Below, one piece after another: positions 36,587-49,674 of a stretch of 64,000 bases of DNA (position 1 is the first letter of the stretch; each line of letters starts with the position of its first letter). Source of the stretch: Plantactinospora sp. KBS50 (GTDB lineage: Bacteria; Actinomycetota; Actinomycetes; Mycobacteriales; Micromonosporaceae); NCBI RefSeq assembly GCF_002285795.1, contig NZ_CP022961.1, positions 3,290,001 to 3,354,000 on the forward strand, in the 5' to 3' direction. The notes beneath the pieces were generated by a model, which worked only from the letters and a program-made list of their open reading frames with translations, was not told the DNA's origin and did not search any database. Both the position numbers and the translations under genes were made by a program.

Positions 36587-37825
36587 TCACCCGTCCGCCG
36601 GCCAGCCCCGCAGCAGCACCGCGCTGTTGAACCCGTCGAAGCCGCGGGCGCCGACCAGGGCCACGTCGCCCCGCGGCCGGCGGGGTTCCCGGACGAAGTC
36701 CAGTTCACAGCCCGGAGCGGGCCGTTGCAGGCCGGCCGTGGCCGGCAGCAGGTCGTGCCGCAACGCGAGCAGCGCGGTGGCCACGTCCAGCGCGGCGCCG
36801 CCCTGGTGCGCCCGGCCGGTCAGCGGCTTCTGGGTGGTCACCGGCGGGCTGACCGGGCCGAACACCGCGCGCACCGCCCGCGCCTCGGCCCGGTCGTACC
36901 CGGGCACGCCGAGCGCGTCCGGCACCACCAGGGCCACGTCCGCCGGCTGCACCCCGGCCCGGCGCAGCGCCAGCTCCATGGCCCGGGCGTACTGCCCGGC
37001 GCCGGGCGGTCCGGCCGGGTCGGTGTGCCCGCCGTCGTGCGTGCTGCCCCAGCCCAGCACCTCGCCGTAGATCACCGGCGCGCCGCGGGACCGGGCGTGC
37101 TCCAGGTCCTCCACCACGAACACCGCGCCGCCCTCGGCCGGGACGTAGCCGCCGGCACCGGCGTCGAACGGCAGGTACGCCCGCGCCGGGTCGCTGGCCG
37201 TGCTGAGCAGCCCGCTGCGAAGCTGGCAGGCCAGCGCGTACGGGCTGAGCGGGCACTCGGTGCCGCCGGCGATCACCACGGGAGTGCCCCGGCGGATGGT
37301 GCGGACCGCGTGCGCCAGGCTGTCCAGCCCGCCCGCCGCCTCGGCCGCCAGCACCCCGCACGGGCCCTTGAACTGGTGCGCGATGGACAGTTGGCCCACG
37401 CTCGCGGCGTAGAACCAGGCGATCGACTGGTACGCCCCGACCGTGCGCGCCGGCTGGCTCCACAGCCGTTGCAGTTCGCGCTGCCCGAACAGGTTCCCGC
37501 CGCTGGCGCTGGCCAGGGTGACCGCGACCGCGTACGGGTCCGGGCCGGGCCCGTCGAGGCCGGCGTCGGCCAGCGCCAGCCGGGTGGCGGCGAAGCCGAG
37601 ATGGGTCCACCGGTCGGTCTGCACGATGCGCCGGTTGTCGGTCCAGGACTGCGGGTCGAAGTCGGGAACCTCCCCCGCCAGGGTGCTCGGGTACGGCGTC
37701 GGGTCGAACAGCGTGATCCGGCCGATCCGCTGCTCGGCCGCGAGCACCCGTTTCCAGTGCGCGTCGGCCCCGATCCCGGTGGGCGCCACCACGCCGATGC
37801 CGGTGATCACGGCGCGGGCGCTCAC
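36587..37825 (-). CDS. Type II PKS ketosynthase beta subunit (chain-length factor)
   Basis: A 412-residue ketosynthase-fold protein that pairs with the KS-alpha encoded upstream. The nucleophile region reads [19 protein letters not shown], without the active-site Cys, as in chain-length factors. Most chain-length factors have Gln at the cysteine position (EQAGG); here it is Ala. Other blocks are [23 protein letters not shown] and [18 protein letters not shown]. The GTG start overlaps the KS-alpha stop (GTGA), ensuring equal synthesis. It is the last gene of the operon, followed by two strong hairpins. Confidence 0.93.
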   Translation of the reverse strand: MSARAVITGIGVVAPTGIGADAHWKRVLAAEQRIGRITLFDPTPYPSTLAGEVPDFDPQSWTDNRRIVQTDRWTHLGFAATRLALADAGLDGPGPDPYAVAVTLASASGGNLFGQRELQRLWSQPARTVGAYQSIAWFYAASVGQLSIAHQFKGPCGVLAAEAAGGLDSLAHAVRTIRRGTPVVIAGGTECPLSPYALACQLRSGLLSTASDPARAYLPFDAGAGGYVPAEGGAVFVVEDLEHARSRGAPVIYGEVLGWGSTHDGGHTDPAGPPGAGQYARAMELALRRAGVQPADVALVVPDALGVPGYDRAEARAVRAVFGPVSPPVTTQKPLTGRAHQGGAALDVATALLALRHDLLPATAGLQRPAPGCELDFVREPRRPRGDVALVGARGFDGFNSAVLLRGWPADG

Positions 37826-39089
37826 GGGGCCGTCTCCGGGGTACGCCGGAACACCAGCGCGGACTGGAACCCGCCGAACCCGCTGCCCACGGACAACGCC
37901 ACCTCGACGTCGACCTCGCGGGCCGTGTTCGGCACGTAGTCCAGGTCGCACTCGGGATCCCGGGTCGACCAGTTGGCGGTGGGCGGCACCACGCCGGTGT
38001 CGATGGCCAGCGCGCAGGCCGCCATCTCGATCGACCCGATGGCGCCCAGCGAGTGACCCACCATCGACTTGATCGAGCTGACCGGGACGCCGTAGGCGGC
38101 CGGTCCGAGCGCCCGCTTCAGCGCGGCCGTCTCGTGCCGGTCGTTCTGCCGGGTACCGGAGCCGTGCGCGCTGACGTACGAGACCTCGGTCGGGTCCAGC
38201 CGGGCCTGGTTCAGCGCGTCGGTGATGGCCAGCGCCATCTCCACGCCGTCCGGACGCAGCCCGGTCATGTGGTAGCCGTTGCTGCGGCTGGCGTAGCCGG
38301 CGACCGCGCACCGGATGGGCGCGCCGCGGCGGCGGGCGTGGCCGAGTTCCTCCAGCACCAGCACCGCGGCCCCCTCGGCCAGCACGAACCCCGTGCGGTC
38401 CCGGTCGAACGGGCGGGACGCGTGCGCCGGGTCGGCGTTGTCCGCGGTGGTGGCGCGGATGGCGTCGAACGAGGCGACCGTGACCGGCGAGATGGGACTG
38501 TCCGAGGCCCCGGCCAGCACCACGTCGGCCTCGTCGTCGGCGATCAGCTGTGCCGCGTAGCCGATGGCGTCGATCCCGGAGGTGCAGCCGGTGGAGATCA
38601 CCTGCGCCGGTCCGTGCAGGTGGTACCGGCAGGCCACGTCGGCGGCCAGGCTGCTGGGCATCAGCGCCGCGTAGAGGAACGGGCTGGTGTCCTCGTGCGC
38701 GACCAGCCAGCGGCGGCCGGAGTCGCTGGCGGCGACGTACTCGCGCTCCAGCGCGGTGGTGCCGCCCACCGCCGAGCCGAGGACCACCCCGGCCCGCTCC
38801 CGCAGCGCGCCGGTCAGGTCCAGGCCGCTCTCGGCGACCGCCTGCTGCGCCGCGGCCAGGGCGAACTGGACGTACCGGTCGCAGCGCTCGATCTCGGCGG
38901 CGCTGAGCCCGGCGGCCACCGGGTCGAAGTCGCACTCGGCGGCCACCTGGGAGCGGAACGGCGACGGATCGAAGAGGCTGATCCGCCGGGTGGCGGTGCG
39001 CCCGGCGGTGAGGGTGGCCCAGAACTCGTCCCGGGTCGTGCCGCCGGGCGCCACCACCCCCACGCCGGTGACCACCGCCTGCCGCCCGC

Positions 39090-39093
<4 letters not shown>
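37822..39093 (-). CDS. Type II PKS ketosynthase alpha subunit
   Basis: A 423-residue ketosynthase that condenses malonyl units on the ACP. The catalytic Cys is in [19 protein letters not shown], the first His in [15 protein letters not shown] and the second in [15 protein letters not shown]. The sequence looks closest to spore-pigment (whiE-like) ketosynthases, judged from overall motifs and the compact gene order, not from a tree. The GTG start overlaps the cupin stop and the TGA stop overlaps the KS-beta start, so the core PKS genes are translationally coupled. Confidence 0.94.
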
Positions 39094-41737
<2,644 letters not shown>

Positions 41738-41758
41738 CCCCGTCCCCGTTCCCGTCGC

Positions 41759-42313
41759 TCACCGGATCGGCGCGAGCACGATCAGCGGCTGGCCGTACTC
41801 CACCGGCTGCCCGTCGGCCACCAGCAGGTCCACCACCCGCCCGGCCTGGCCCGCGGTCACCTCGTTCATCAGCTTCATGGCCTCGACGATGCCGACCACC
41901 CGGTCGGGCTGGACCACGTCGCCCACCTCGACGAACGGGGGCCGGCCGGGTTCCGGTGCGCGGTAGAACGTGCCGACCATCGGCGCGAGCACCGCGAGCA
42001 CCGCGGGCTGAGCGGTCCCGGTCGCCGGGCCGGCGGGCCGGGCCGCGGTCGGACCTGCGGGTGGTCCGTCCGCCGGACCCGGCCCGCCGGGACCCCGCCG
42101 GGCCGCCGGGACGGCACCGGCCGCGGCCCCGGGCCACGTTCCGGGTACGTCCGGCGCACCGGCCGCGGCGGGCGGTCCGTGCCATTCGATCTCCAGCTCG
42201 GCCTCGCCGCGGCGCAGGTGCAGCCGGCGTACCGGACCGGTCAGCTCGCCGACCAGTTCGCGCGCCTGGTTGCGCAGCTCGGCCAGCGCCCCGTCGCCGT
42301 CCGGGGCGGTCAC
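41759..42313 (-). CDS. accB: Biotin carboxyl carrier protein (AccB)
   Basis: A 184-residue BCCP. The N-terminal part (ELRNQARELVGELTGPVRR) and a Pro/Ala/Gly-rich linker lead to a biotinyl domain with the modified lysine in VEAMKLMNEV and the surrounding LAPMVGTFYRAPEPG. The GTG start overlaps the carboxyltransferase gene stop (GTGA), and accC follows after 21 bases. With accC and the accD-accA fusion it forms a complete four-function acetyl-CoA carboxylase inside the PKS operon. Confidence 0.93.
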   Translation of the reverse strand: MTAPDGDGALAELRNQARELVGELTGPVRRLHLRRGEAELEIEWHGPPAAAGAPDVPGTWPGAAAGAVPAARRGPGGPGPADGPPAGPTAARPAGPATGTAQPAVLAVLAPMVGTFYRAPEPGRPPFVEVGDVVQPDRVVGIVEAMKLMNEVTAGQAGRVVDLLVADGQPVEYGQPLIVLAPIR

Positions 42314-44277
42314 CGCGCGCTCCCCGGCGGGCCGGCGGTCCGGGACGGGTCGGTCCGGACCGTGCCACCGGCGGGGGCGGTGCCTCCGGTGGGATCGGCG
42401 CCACCGGTGGGATCGGCGCCGCCGGCGGGTGGGGCGTACCGGCGGAAGCGCGCGGCCCGGTCCCGCAGCAGCCGGTCGACCGGCTGCGCCAGCAGCGGGC
42501 GCAGCGCCCCGAGCAGGGCGTGGCGCAGCAGGTCGGCGGCGGCCACCGGATCGGCCTGGGCGCCGCCCGGCGGTTCCTCGACGATGCCGTCGGCCACGCC
42601 GAGGCGCAGCAGGTCCGGGGCGGTCAGCCCGAGCGCCTCCGCGGCGCGCACCGCCGCCGCCCGGTCCTGCCAGAGGATCGCGGCGCAACCCTCCGGGCTG
42701 ATCACCGAGTAGACGGCGTTGCGCAGCATCAGCACCCGGTCGGCGACGGCCAGCGCGAGCGCGCCGCCGCTGCCGCCCTCCCCGGTGACGACCGTGACGA
42801 CCGGGGTCGGCAGCCCGGACATCGTCCGGATGCTCTCGGCGATGACCCCGGCCTGCCCCTCGCGTTCGGCGGCCACCCCCGGATGGGCACCCGGGGTGTC
42901 GACCAGGGTCACCACCGCAAGACCGAGCCGGGCGGCCAGCCCCATCACCCGGATCGCCTTGCGGTGTCCGGCCGGGCTGGCCATGCCGTAGTTGCGGGCC
43001 AGCAGTTCGGCGGTGTCGTGCCCCTTCTGGTGGCCGATCACCACCACCCGCAGGTCGTCGAGCCGGGCCAGCCCGGCCACCAGGGCCGGACAGTCGGCGC
43101 CGGACCGGTCGCCGCGCAGCTCGATGAAGCCGTCGAAGGCCGTGGACAGGTAGTCCAGGGTGGTCGGCCGGCGGACGTCGCGGGCCGTCCGGACCGTCTG
43201 CCAGGCCGTCGAGGGGGCGGGCGGCGGGTCGCCGGGGTCGACCCCGGCGGCGGGACCGGCCGCGGCGGGACCGATCGCGGCGGTGGTGCCGGTACGGCGC
43301 TCTCCCGGCCCGGCGGGACCGGCCGGGCCGGGAGAGCCGGCGGTGCCCGCCGGGACGGCGGCACCAGCCGGGGCGGCCGGGCCAGCGGTGTCTGCGGTGC
43401 CGACTCTGCCGGCGGTGCCGGCCGGGCCGACTCTGCCCGCGGGGCCGGCGGGGCCGGCCGGGCCGACTCTGCCCGCGGGGCCGGCGGCGGCGAGCAGACC
43501 GACCAGCGCGGACCGCAACTGCCGGCGCTGCACCACCATGTCCACCTGGCCGTGCCGGAGCAGGAAGTCCGCGGTCTGGAACCCGGGCGGCAGCTCCTGG
43601 CCGAGGGTCTGCCGGATCACCCGGGGGCCGGCGAAGCCCATCCGCGCCCCGCTCTCGGCCACGATCACGTCGGCGGCGGTGGCGAAGGAGGCCGCCACGC
43701 CCCCGTACGTCGGGTCGGTGATCACGCTGACCGTGAGCAGTCCGGCGGCGCGCAGCGCGTCGAGCGCCTGCACCGTGCCGGCCATCTGCATGAGGGCGAG
43801 CGCACCCTCCTGCATCCGCGCGCCGCCGGAGGCGGTGACCACCACGTACGGCAGGTGCTGCGCCCGGGCGTGCTCGGCGGCCCGACTGACGAGTTCCCCG
43901 GTGGCCGCGCCGAGACTGCCGCCGAGAAACCGGAAGTCCATCACGGCCAGCACGGCGGGGTGCCCGCCGAGTTCGGCCTGCACGCAGCAGACCGCCTCGG
44001 TCAGGCCGGTGGCCGCGCGGGCGGCGGCGACCCGGTGCGGGTAGGGCACCGTGTCGACGAAGCCGAGCCGGTCCTGCGGCTGGAACGGATCGGGCAGCGG
44101 CGTGACCGTACCGGGGTCGGCCAGTTGCTCGATCCGTTCCGCGGCGCTCAGCCGGCGATGGTCCCCGCACTCGGGGCAGACGTCCAGGTTGCGGCGCAGC
44201 CGTTTCCGGTACAGCAGCGCGGTGCAGGCGGCGCAGCGTACCCAGGTGGGCCGCTGGACGCCGGGTGCTGCGGTCAC
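42310..44277 (-). CDS. Fused acetyl-CoA carboxyltransferase AccD-AccA with collagen-like linker
   Basis: A 655-residue protein joining both carboxyltransferase subunits. The N-terminal AccD part has a zinc ribbon (CAACTALLYRKRLRRNLDVC then PEC) and TASGGARMQEGALALMQM. A Gly/Pro/Ala linker of about 80 residues contains GPAGPAGPAG-type triplets. The AccA part has DRSGADCPALVAGLA, IGHQKGHDTAELLARNYGM and GEGGSGGALALAVADRVLML. The GTG start overlaps the TcmI-like stop. E. coli has separate accA and accD genes. It carboxylates acetyl-CoA using biotin from AccB. Confidence 0.92.
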   Translation of the reverse strand: MTAAPGVQRPTWVRCAACTALLYRKRLRRNLDVCPECGDHRRLSAAERIEQLADPGTVTPLPDPFQPQDRLGFVDTVPYPHRVAAARAATGLTEAVCCVQAELGGHPAVLAVMDFRFLGGSLGAATGELVSRAAEHARAQHLPYVVVTASGGARMQEGALALMQMAGTVQALDALRAAGLLTVSVITDPTYGGVAASFATAADVIVAESGARMGFAGPRVIRQTLGQELPPGFQTADFLLRHGQVDMVVQRRQLRSALVGLLAAAGPAGRVGPAGPAGPAGRVGPAGTAGRVGTADTAGPAAPAGAAVPAGTAGSPGPAGPAGPGERRTGTTAAIGPAAAGPAAGVDPGDPPPAPSTAWQTVRTARDVRRPTTLDYLSTAFDGFIELRGDRSGADCPALVAGLARLDDLRVVVIGHQKGHDTAELLARNYGMASPAGHRKAIRVMGLAARLGLAVVTLVDTPGAHPGVAAEREGQAGVIAESIRTMSGLPTPVVTVVTGEGGSGGALALAVADRVLMLRNAVYSVISPEGCAAILWQDRAAAVRAAEALGLTAPDLLRLGVADGIVEEPPGGAQADPVAAADLLRHALLGALRPLLAQPVDRLLRDRAARFRRYAPPAGGADPTGGADPTGGTAPAGGTVRTDPSRTAGPPGSAR

Positions 44278-44762
44278 GGCGCCGGCCGGGTCGTCCCGGC
44301 GGGGACCGTCGGCGACTGCCGACCATCCGGCGCCGTCGGGGCGGGCCGACCATCCGGCACCGTCGGGGCGGGCCGACCATCCGGCACCGTCGGCGACTGC
44401 CGACCATCCGGCAGCGTCGGCGCGGGCCGACCGTCCGGCAGCGTCGGGGCGTCCCAGCGGTAGAAGCACCGGGCCATGGCGTCCCGCGGGGACTGCCAGG
44501 TCGGCAGGTACGGCGTGATGTACGGGCGCAGCCGCTCGCTGACCCGGGCGAACTCGGGGTGCTGGGCCCCGCGGCCCACGGCGGCGTCCGCGGGTTCGTC
44601 GGTGACCAGCAGGTGCAGGTAGAGGTCGCCGAGTTGGTAGAGCGAACGGTGCCGCACGCCCACCACCTGCGGCAGGTCGGTGCGGTCGGACTCGGCGAAG
44701 ATCTCGGCGACCCGACCGGCGGCCTCGGGTGCGATCCTGGCCACGATCAGCGCGTGGTGCAT
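44274..44762 (-). CDS. TcmI-like polyketide cyclase with repetitive C-terminal tail
   Basis: A 162-residue protein. The first 108 residues match TcmI/WhiE-ORFVII second-ring cyclases: HHALIVARIAPEAAGRVAEI, HRSLYQLGDLYLHLLV and RDAMARCFYRWD. The remaining 55 or so are six copies of a nine-residue unit of the type PTVPDGRPA, encoded by 27-bp DNA repeats. The ATG at 44762 has GGGGGG upstream. It is the first gene of the PKS operon, and its stop overlaps the accDA start. Confidence 0.88.
   Translation of the reverse strand: MHHALIVARIAPEAAGRVAEIFAESDRTDLPQVVGVRHRSLYQLGDLYLHLLVTDEPADAAVGRGAQHPEFARVSERLRPYITPYLPTWQSPRDAMARCFYRWDAPTLPDGRPAPTLPDGRQSPTVPDGRPAPTVPDGRPAPTAPDGRQSPTVPAGTTRPAP
44294..44455. 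repeat. Six 27-bp tandem repeats within the tcmI-like gene
   Basis: Six consecutive 27-bp units encode a nine-residue repeat at the protein C-terminus. The four from 44321 to 44428 are nearly identical; the outer two are diverged. The unit length preserves the frame. Confidence 0.85.
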
Positions 44763-44876
44763 GTGTCCCCCCAGCCTCGACGGCGACCGCCGGCAGCTTC
44801 CGGTTGGCTGCCGGAGACCGCCGCGGACGGCCGGCACGTGCGTGCCCGGCCGAGGACGAGACTGCGGTTCCGGGGG

Positions 44877-44905
44877 TCACCGGACTGTCACAGCTCGCTC
44901 ACAGC
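44877..44905. promoter_or_regulatory. Three heptameric direct repeats, candidate SARP binding site
   Basis: TCACCGG at 44877, TCACAGC at 44888 and TCACAGC at 44899 are spaced exactly 11 bp apart, with four-base spacers. SARP regulators bind heptameric direct repeats with this helical period. The site lies between the divergent SARP gene and the PKS operon, 115-143 bases upstream of the tcmI-like start, so it is the likely activator site of the PKS. Confidence 0.6.
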
Positions 44906-45041
44906 TTTCCGCGAACGGTGACGCTCCGGTGACGGCAGCGAGCGATGATGCCGGCCAGGGCCGCTCGTCACGGGAATACTTTTCCCAGCTCAGAGCCACA
45001 TTTTCGGGCCACACGCGACGGTCGGATCAGTGACCCGGGCA

Positions 45042-45069
45042 TTGACTCAGCGTAAGTACGATTGATAAC
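45042..45069 (+). promoter_or_regulatory. Candidate promoter of the SARP gene
   Basis: TTGACT (45042-45047) and GATAAC (45064-45069) are separated by 16 bases in a local A/T-rich stretch. Transcription would start near 45076 and leave a leader of about 110 bases. Confidence 0.5.
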
Positions 45070-45188
45070 GTTCGTCATATTTGGTGGCTGACGCCCGGTC
45101 CCGGGTGCCGGACCGGCGACAGCGACGTCCCCGGTCGTTCCGGCTGAGCGGTTTCGCGGGTACCGGTTACGGTGCAGGGGGGTTCGCC

Positions 45189-46019
45189 GTGATCTGTGAG
45201 ACGAGCACGTCGAGCATCAGCCACGGCTCGGTGCCGCGGCCGAGACCGGCGCAACCCGACATCAGGCTGGCGCTGCTGGGCGGCTTCCAGCTGACCGAGC
45301 GGGGGCGGACGCTCGTCGTACCGCGCGGGCTCCAGCGGGTGATCGCGCTGATCGCGCTCCAGCCCGGGGCGACCCGGGCACACCTGGCCGGGCTGCTCTG
45401 GCCGGAGACGTCCGAGGAACGTGCCCTGTCCTGCCTGCGTACGGCGCTGTGGCGGATCCGTCAGGACCGGTCCTGCCCGCTGCTGATCTCCGCCGACACC
45501 GTCCGGCTCGATCCGCTGGTCGAGGTGGACGTCGACGAGCTGATCTGCACCGCCGAGCGGATCGGCGCCGGCGCGGACCCTTCCGGCGCGCTGCCGGTCC
45601 TCGCGGCGGGCCGGCACGACCTGCTTCCCGGCTGGTACGAGGACTGGGTGCTGCTGGAGCGCGAACGGCTCCGGCAACTGCGGCTGCACCTGCTGGAGGG
45701 CATCGCCCGGGCGCACCTGCGGGCCGGCGAGCACGGGGCGGCGTTGCAGGCGGCGCTGGACGCGATGTCCGCCGAGCCGCTGCGGGAGACGCCGCACCGG
45801 CTGATCGTGGAGACCCACCTGGCCGAGGGCAACGCGTACGAGGCGCTGCACGCGTTCTACGTCTACCGGGACCTGCTGCGCCGGGAACTCCAGTTGGAGC
45901 CCTCGGGTGCGATGTGCGCCCTGGTCGACGACGTCCTGGCCCCGATCGGCGGTCCCCGTCCCGCCGGCACGGCGACCCGGGCCTGGTGGCAGCACGCCGG
46001 GTCGGCAACCGGACGGTAG
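45189..46019 (+). CDS. SARP family transcriptional activator (PKS cluster regulator)
   Basis: A 276-residue SARP. An OmpR-like winged helix spans about residues 25-115 (RLALLGGFQLTERGRTLVVP, LIALQPGATRAHLAGLLWP, ALSCLRTALWRIRQ) and a bacterial transcriptional activation domain follows (ALQAALDAMSAEPLRETPHR, YEALHAFYVYRDLLRRELQL). There is no NTPase domain, so it is a small SARP. The GTG at 45189 has GGGGGG upstream. It is divergent from the PKS operon and probably activates it through the heptameric repeats. Confidence 0.92.
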   Translation: MICETSTSSISHGSVPRPRPAQPDIRLALLGGFQLTERGRTLVVPRGLQRVIALIALQPGATRAHLAGLLWPETSEERALSCLRTALWRIRQDRSCPLLISADTVRLDPLVEVDVDELICTAERIGAGADPSGALPVLAAGRHDLLPGWYEDWVLLERERLRQLRLHLLEGIARAHLRAGEHGAALQAALDAMSAEPLRETPHRLIVETHLAEGNAYEALHAFYVYRDLLRRELQLEPSGAMCALVDDVLAPIGGPRPAGTATRAWWQHAGSATGR

Positions 46020-46031
46020 CCGCACACTTCG

Positions 46032-46103
46032 CCACAGGCCGCACGCCGCACGCCACACGCCACAGGCCACAGGCCACAGGCCGCACGCTGGCGCCGGCGT
46101 GCG
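46032..46103 (+). repeat. Short tandem repeats and hairpin after the SARP gene
   Basis: From about 46032 to 46082 the sequence is built of related seven-base units (CCACAGG and CCGCACG types). CGCACGC and GCGTGCG (46082-46088 and 46097-46103) then form a seven-base stem, probably the SARP terminator. Nothing else is seen in the 240-bp gap before the next gene. Confidence 0.5.
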
Positions 46104-46259
46104 GCGCCGGCGTGCGTCGAATCGTTCGTCGTTTCAGCATCGGCTCGACGGGTACGCAACAGGCAGCGGCACCGACGGCCGGACCCGGGAGAGAACCGCG
46201 GTCTGCCCGTACCGCCCTGGACGCCGAAGTTGGCCTTTCGAGCCCATCAGGAGGTTCCC

Positions 46260-46724
46260 GTGTCCACCGTCACCGAGTCGATCGACGTGAACGTCCCGGT
46301 CAATACCGCGTACAACCAGTGGACGCAGTTCGAATCCTTCCCCAAGTTCATGGGTGGGGTGGAATCCATCACGCAGCTCGACGACCGCCGGACGCACTGG
46401 GTCACCAAGGTCGCCGGCGTGCGGCGGGAGTTCGACGCCGAGATCACCGAGCAGCACCCGGACGAGCGGGTCGCCTGGAAGAGCCTCGACGGCGACACCC
46501 GGCACGCGGGCGTGGTCACCTTCCACCGGCTCAACAACGAGCAGACCCGGGTCACCATCCAGCTCGACTGGCGACCCGAGGGCCTGGTGGAGAAGGCCGG
46601 AAACGCGGTGGGCGCCGACGACCACCAGGTGAAGGCGGACGCCAAGCGGTTCAAGGAGTTCATCGAGCAGCGCGGCGCCGAGACCGGTGCCTGGCGCGGC
46701 GACGTACCGCGTCCCGGGCGGTGA
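46260..46724 (+). CDS. SRPBCC family protein (cyclase/dehydrase-like)
   Basis: A 154-residue START-like/SRPBCC protein beginning VSTVTESIDVNVPVNTAYNQ. Further motifs are FESFPKFMGGVESITQLDD, EQHPDERVAWKSLDG and DWRPEGLVEKAGN, matching the common actinobacterial cyclase/dehydrase family. Many members are general stress or membrane-linked proteins rather than PKS enzymes. The GTG at 46260 has AGGAGG upstream. Its position downstream of the SARP might tie it to the PKS, but the sequence fits the stand-alone family better. Confidence 0.85.
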   Translation: MSTVTESIDVNVPVNTAYNQWTQFESFPKFMGGVESITQLDDRRTHWVTKVAGVRREFDAEITEQHPDERVAWKSLDGDTRHAGVVTFHRLNNEQTRVTIQLDWRPEGLVEKAGNAVGADDHQVKADAKRFKEFIEQRGAETGAWRGDVPRPGR

Positions 46725-46752
46725 CCGGGAGCACCACCCGATCGCTCTCGCC

Positions 46753-46783
46753 CGGCGCCGCCGGCCCACCGCCGGCGGCGCCG
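46753..46783. terminator. Strong bidirectional terminator hairpin
   Basis: A perfect 13-base inverted repeat, CGGCGCCGCCGGC/GCCGGCGGCGCCG, with a five-base loop lies between the convergent SRPBCC gene and the membrane protein gene. Confidence 0.8.
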
Positions 46784-46806
46784 TGGCATGTCCGGACCGG
46801 TACGCC

Positions 46807-47279
46807 TCAGCGGCGCGCCGACAGCGGGTACGCGCGCAACAGGCGCGCCCAGCCGGGCCGGCCGCGAGCGGCCCGGCGTGCCGGCGCACCGCGCACGCTC
46901 AGCCAGCCACCCGGCCCCATCCGCACGCTGCCCACCGCCGGTCCGGGCCGGCGGGTGGCGGCCGCGACGCCCAGCACCACGGCCAGCACGCCCACGGTGC
47001 CGGCCGCCACGCCGGCCAGCCGGTGCAGGTCCACCACCGGTCGGTAGCGCACCTCGCCGTCCACCACCACGAACGCGCCCACCGGCCGGTTGCCGTCGAC
47101 CACCGGTACCAGCCCGCCGGCCGGGATCCGGGCAGGGCCGGCACCGGCCGAGGTCGGCTCGGCGCCGCCGGACGCTGCACCGGTGGACGCCGGAGTGGCG
47201 GGGGCGGGGCAGCCGGCACCGGCACCGGCACGGGTGCGACCAATGGTGCCGGGCCGGTCGGGTTGAAGATCGCGGTCAT
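46807..47279 (-). CDS. Small membrane protein of unknown function, apparent one-base frameshift
   Basis: The ATG at 47279 has GGGAGG upstream and gives MTAIFNPTGPAPLVAPVPVP. The frame then shifts at the G-run 47216-47219 (C-run on the coding strand). One extra base continues into ASTGAASGGAEPTSAGAG, IPAGGLVPVVDGNRPVG and a membrane helix LAGVAAGTVGVLAVVLGVAAA, and ends in an arginine-rich tail. The repaired product has about 157 residues. No family is recognised. It lies 137 bases downstream of the alditol oxidase gene on the same strand. Confidence 0.6.
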
Positions 47280-47416
47280 CGGAACCTCCCAGCGGCCGGC
47301 CTCCCACCCCGCCGGCCCAGCGCCGACCGGCCCGGAAACACCGTCCAGTCCCTGCATACCGCCGGCCCCGCCGGCGCCGGCAGGGCCGGTGGACCCGGCC
47401 GGGTGGCGGTTGGGCC

Positions 47417-49140
<1,724 letters not shown>

Positions 49141-49623
49141 ATGAGCACCTACCGGGATCCGGCGGCAAGCGGCGACGTCCACCCGTCCGAGGAGGAGGTC
49201 GACCCGGCCGGCCCGGGGTACGACCCGGCCGACCCGGCGCCGGACTCCCCCGCCGCTCCCGCCACCGTGACCGCGGGGGCGGGCGAGGCTGCGGCGTGGG
49301 CCGATCAGGCGGGACGGTCCGACCGGACATGGACCGGACCGTCGGGACGGTCCGACCGGGCGTGGACGGGCTCGGGACCCGGGCGCGGCCTTGCGGGTAC
49401 GCCGTCCGGCCCGGTCCCGGCGGCCCGGTCGATCGTCACCCACCACGCCGACGGCTCCACCGAGGTGGTCACCGACCTGGACGGCGACGGCATCGCCGAC
49501 ATCGTGCAGATCGACGTGGACGGCGACGGCGTACCGGACGTGACCTATCTGGACGCCGACCGCGACGGTCGGCTGGACACCGTGCTCGGCGGGGACGGCG
49601 CGCCCCGGCCCGGCGCGGCCTGA
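49141..49623 (+). CDS. Acidic protein with DxDGDG calcium-binding-like repeats
   Basis: A 160-residue protein without a signal peptide. The N-terminal two thirds are disordered and acidic, with a repeated GRSDRTWTGP/GRSDRAWTGS. The C-terminal 60 residues have two or three loops of EF-hand/dockerin-like type: DLDGDGIADIVQ, DVDGDGVPDVTYL and DADRDGRLDTVL. Such loops bind calcium in other proteins. The ATG has GAGGAG upstream. It resembles small actinobacterial proteins of unknown role that carry the DxDGDG pattern. Confidence 0.78.
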   Translation: MSTYRDPAASGDVHPSEEEVDPAGPGYDPADPAPDSPAAPATVTAGAGEAAAWADQAGRSDRTWTGPSGRSDRAWTGSGPGRGLAGTPSGPVPAARSIVTHHADGSTEVVTDLDGDGIADIVQIDVDGDGVPDVTYLDADRDGRLDTVLGGDGAPRPGAA

Positions 49624-49674
49624 TCCCGGCGGGCGGTCAGCCCACCCAGCCACGCGCCCGACCGTGCCGCGCGG

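Noticed and set aside
46260-46724. Additional polyketide aromatase of the PKS cluster
   Set aside because: The motifs fit the general stand-alone SRPBCC family, and it lies on the far side of the SARP gene on the opposite strand from the PKS operon.
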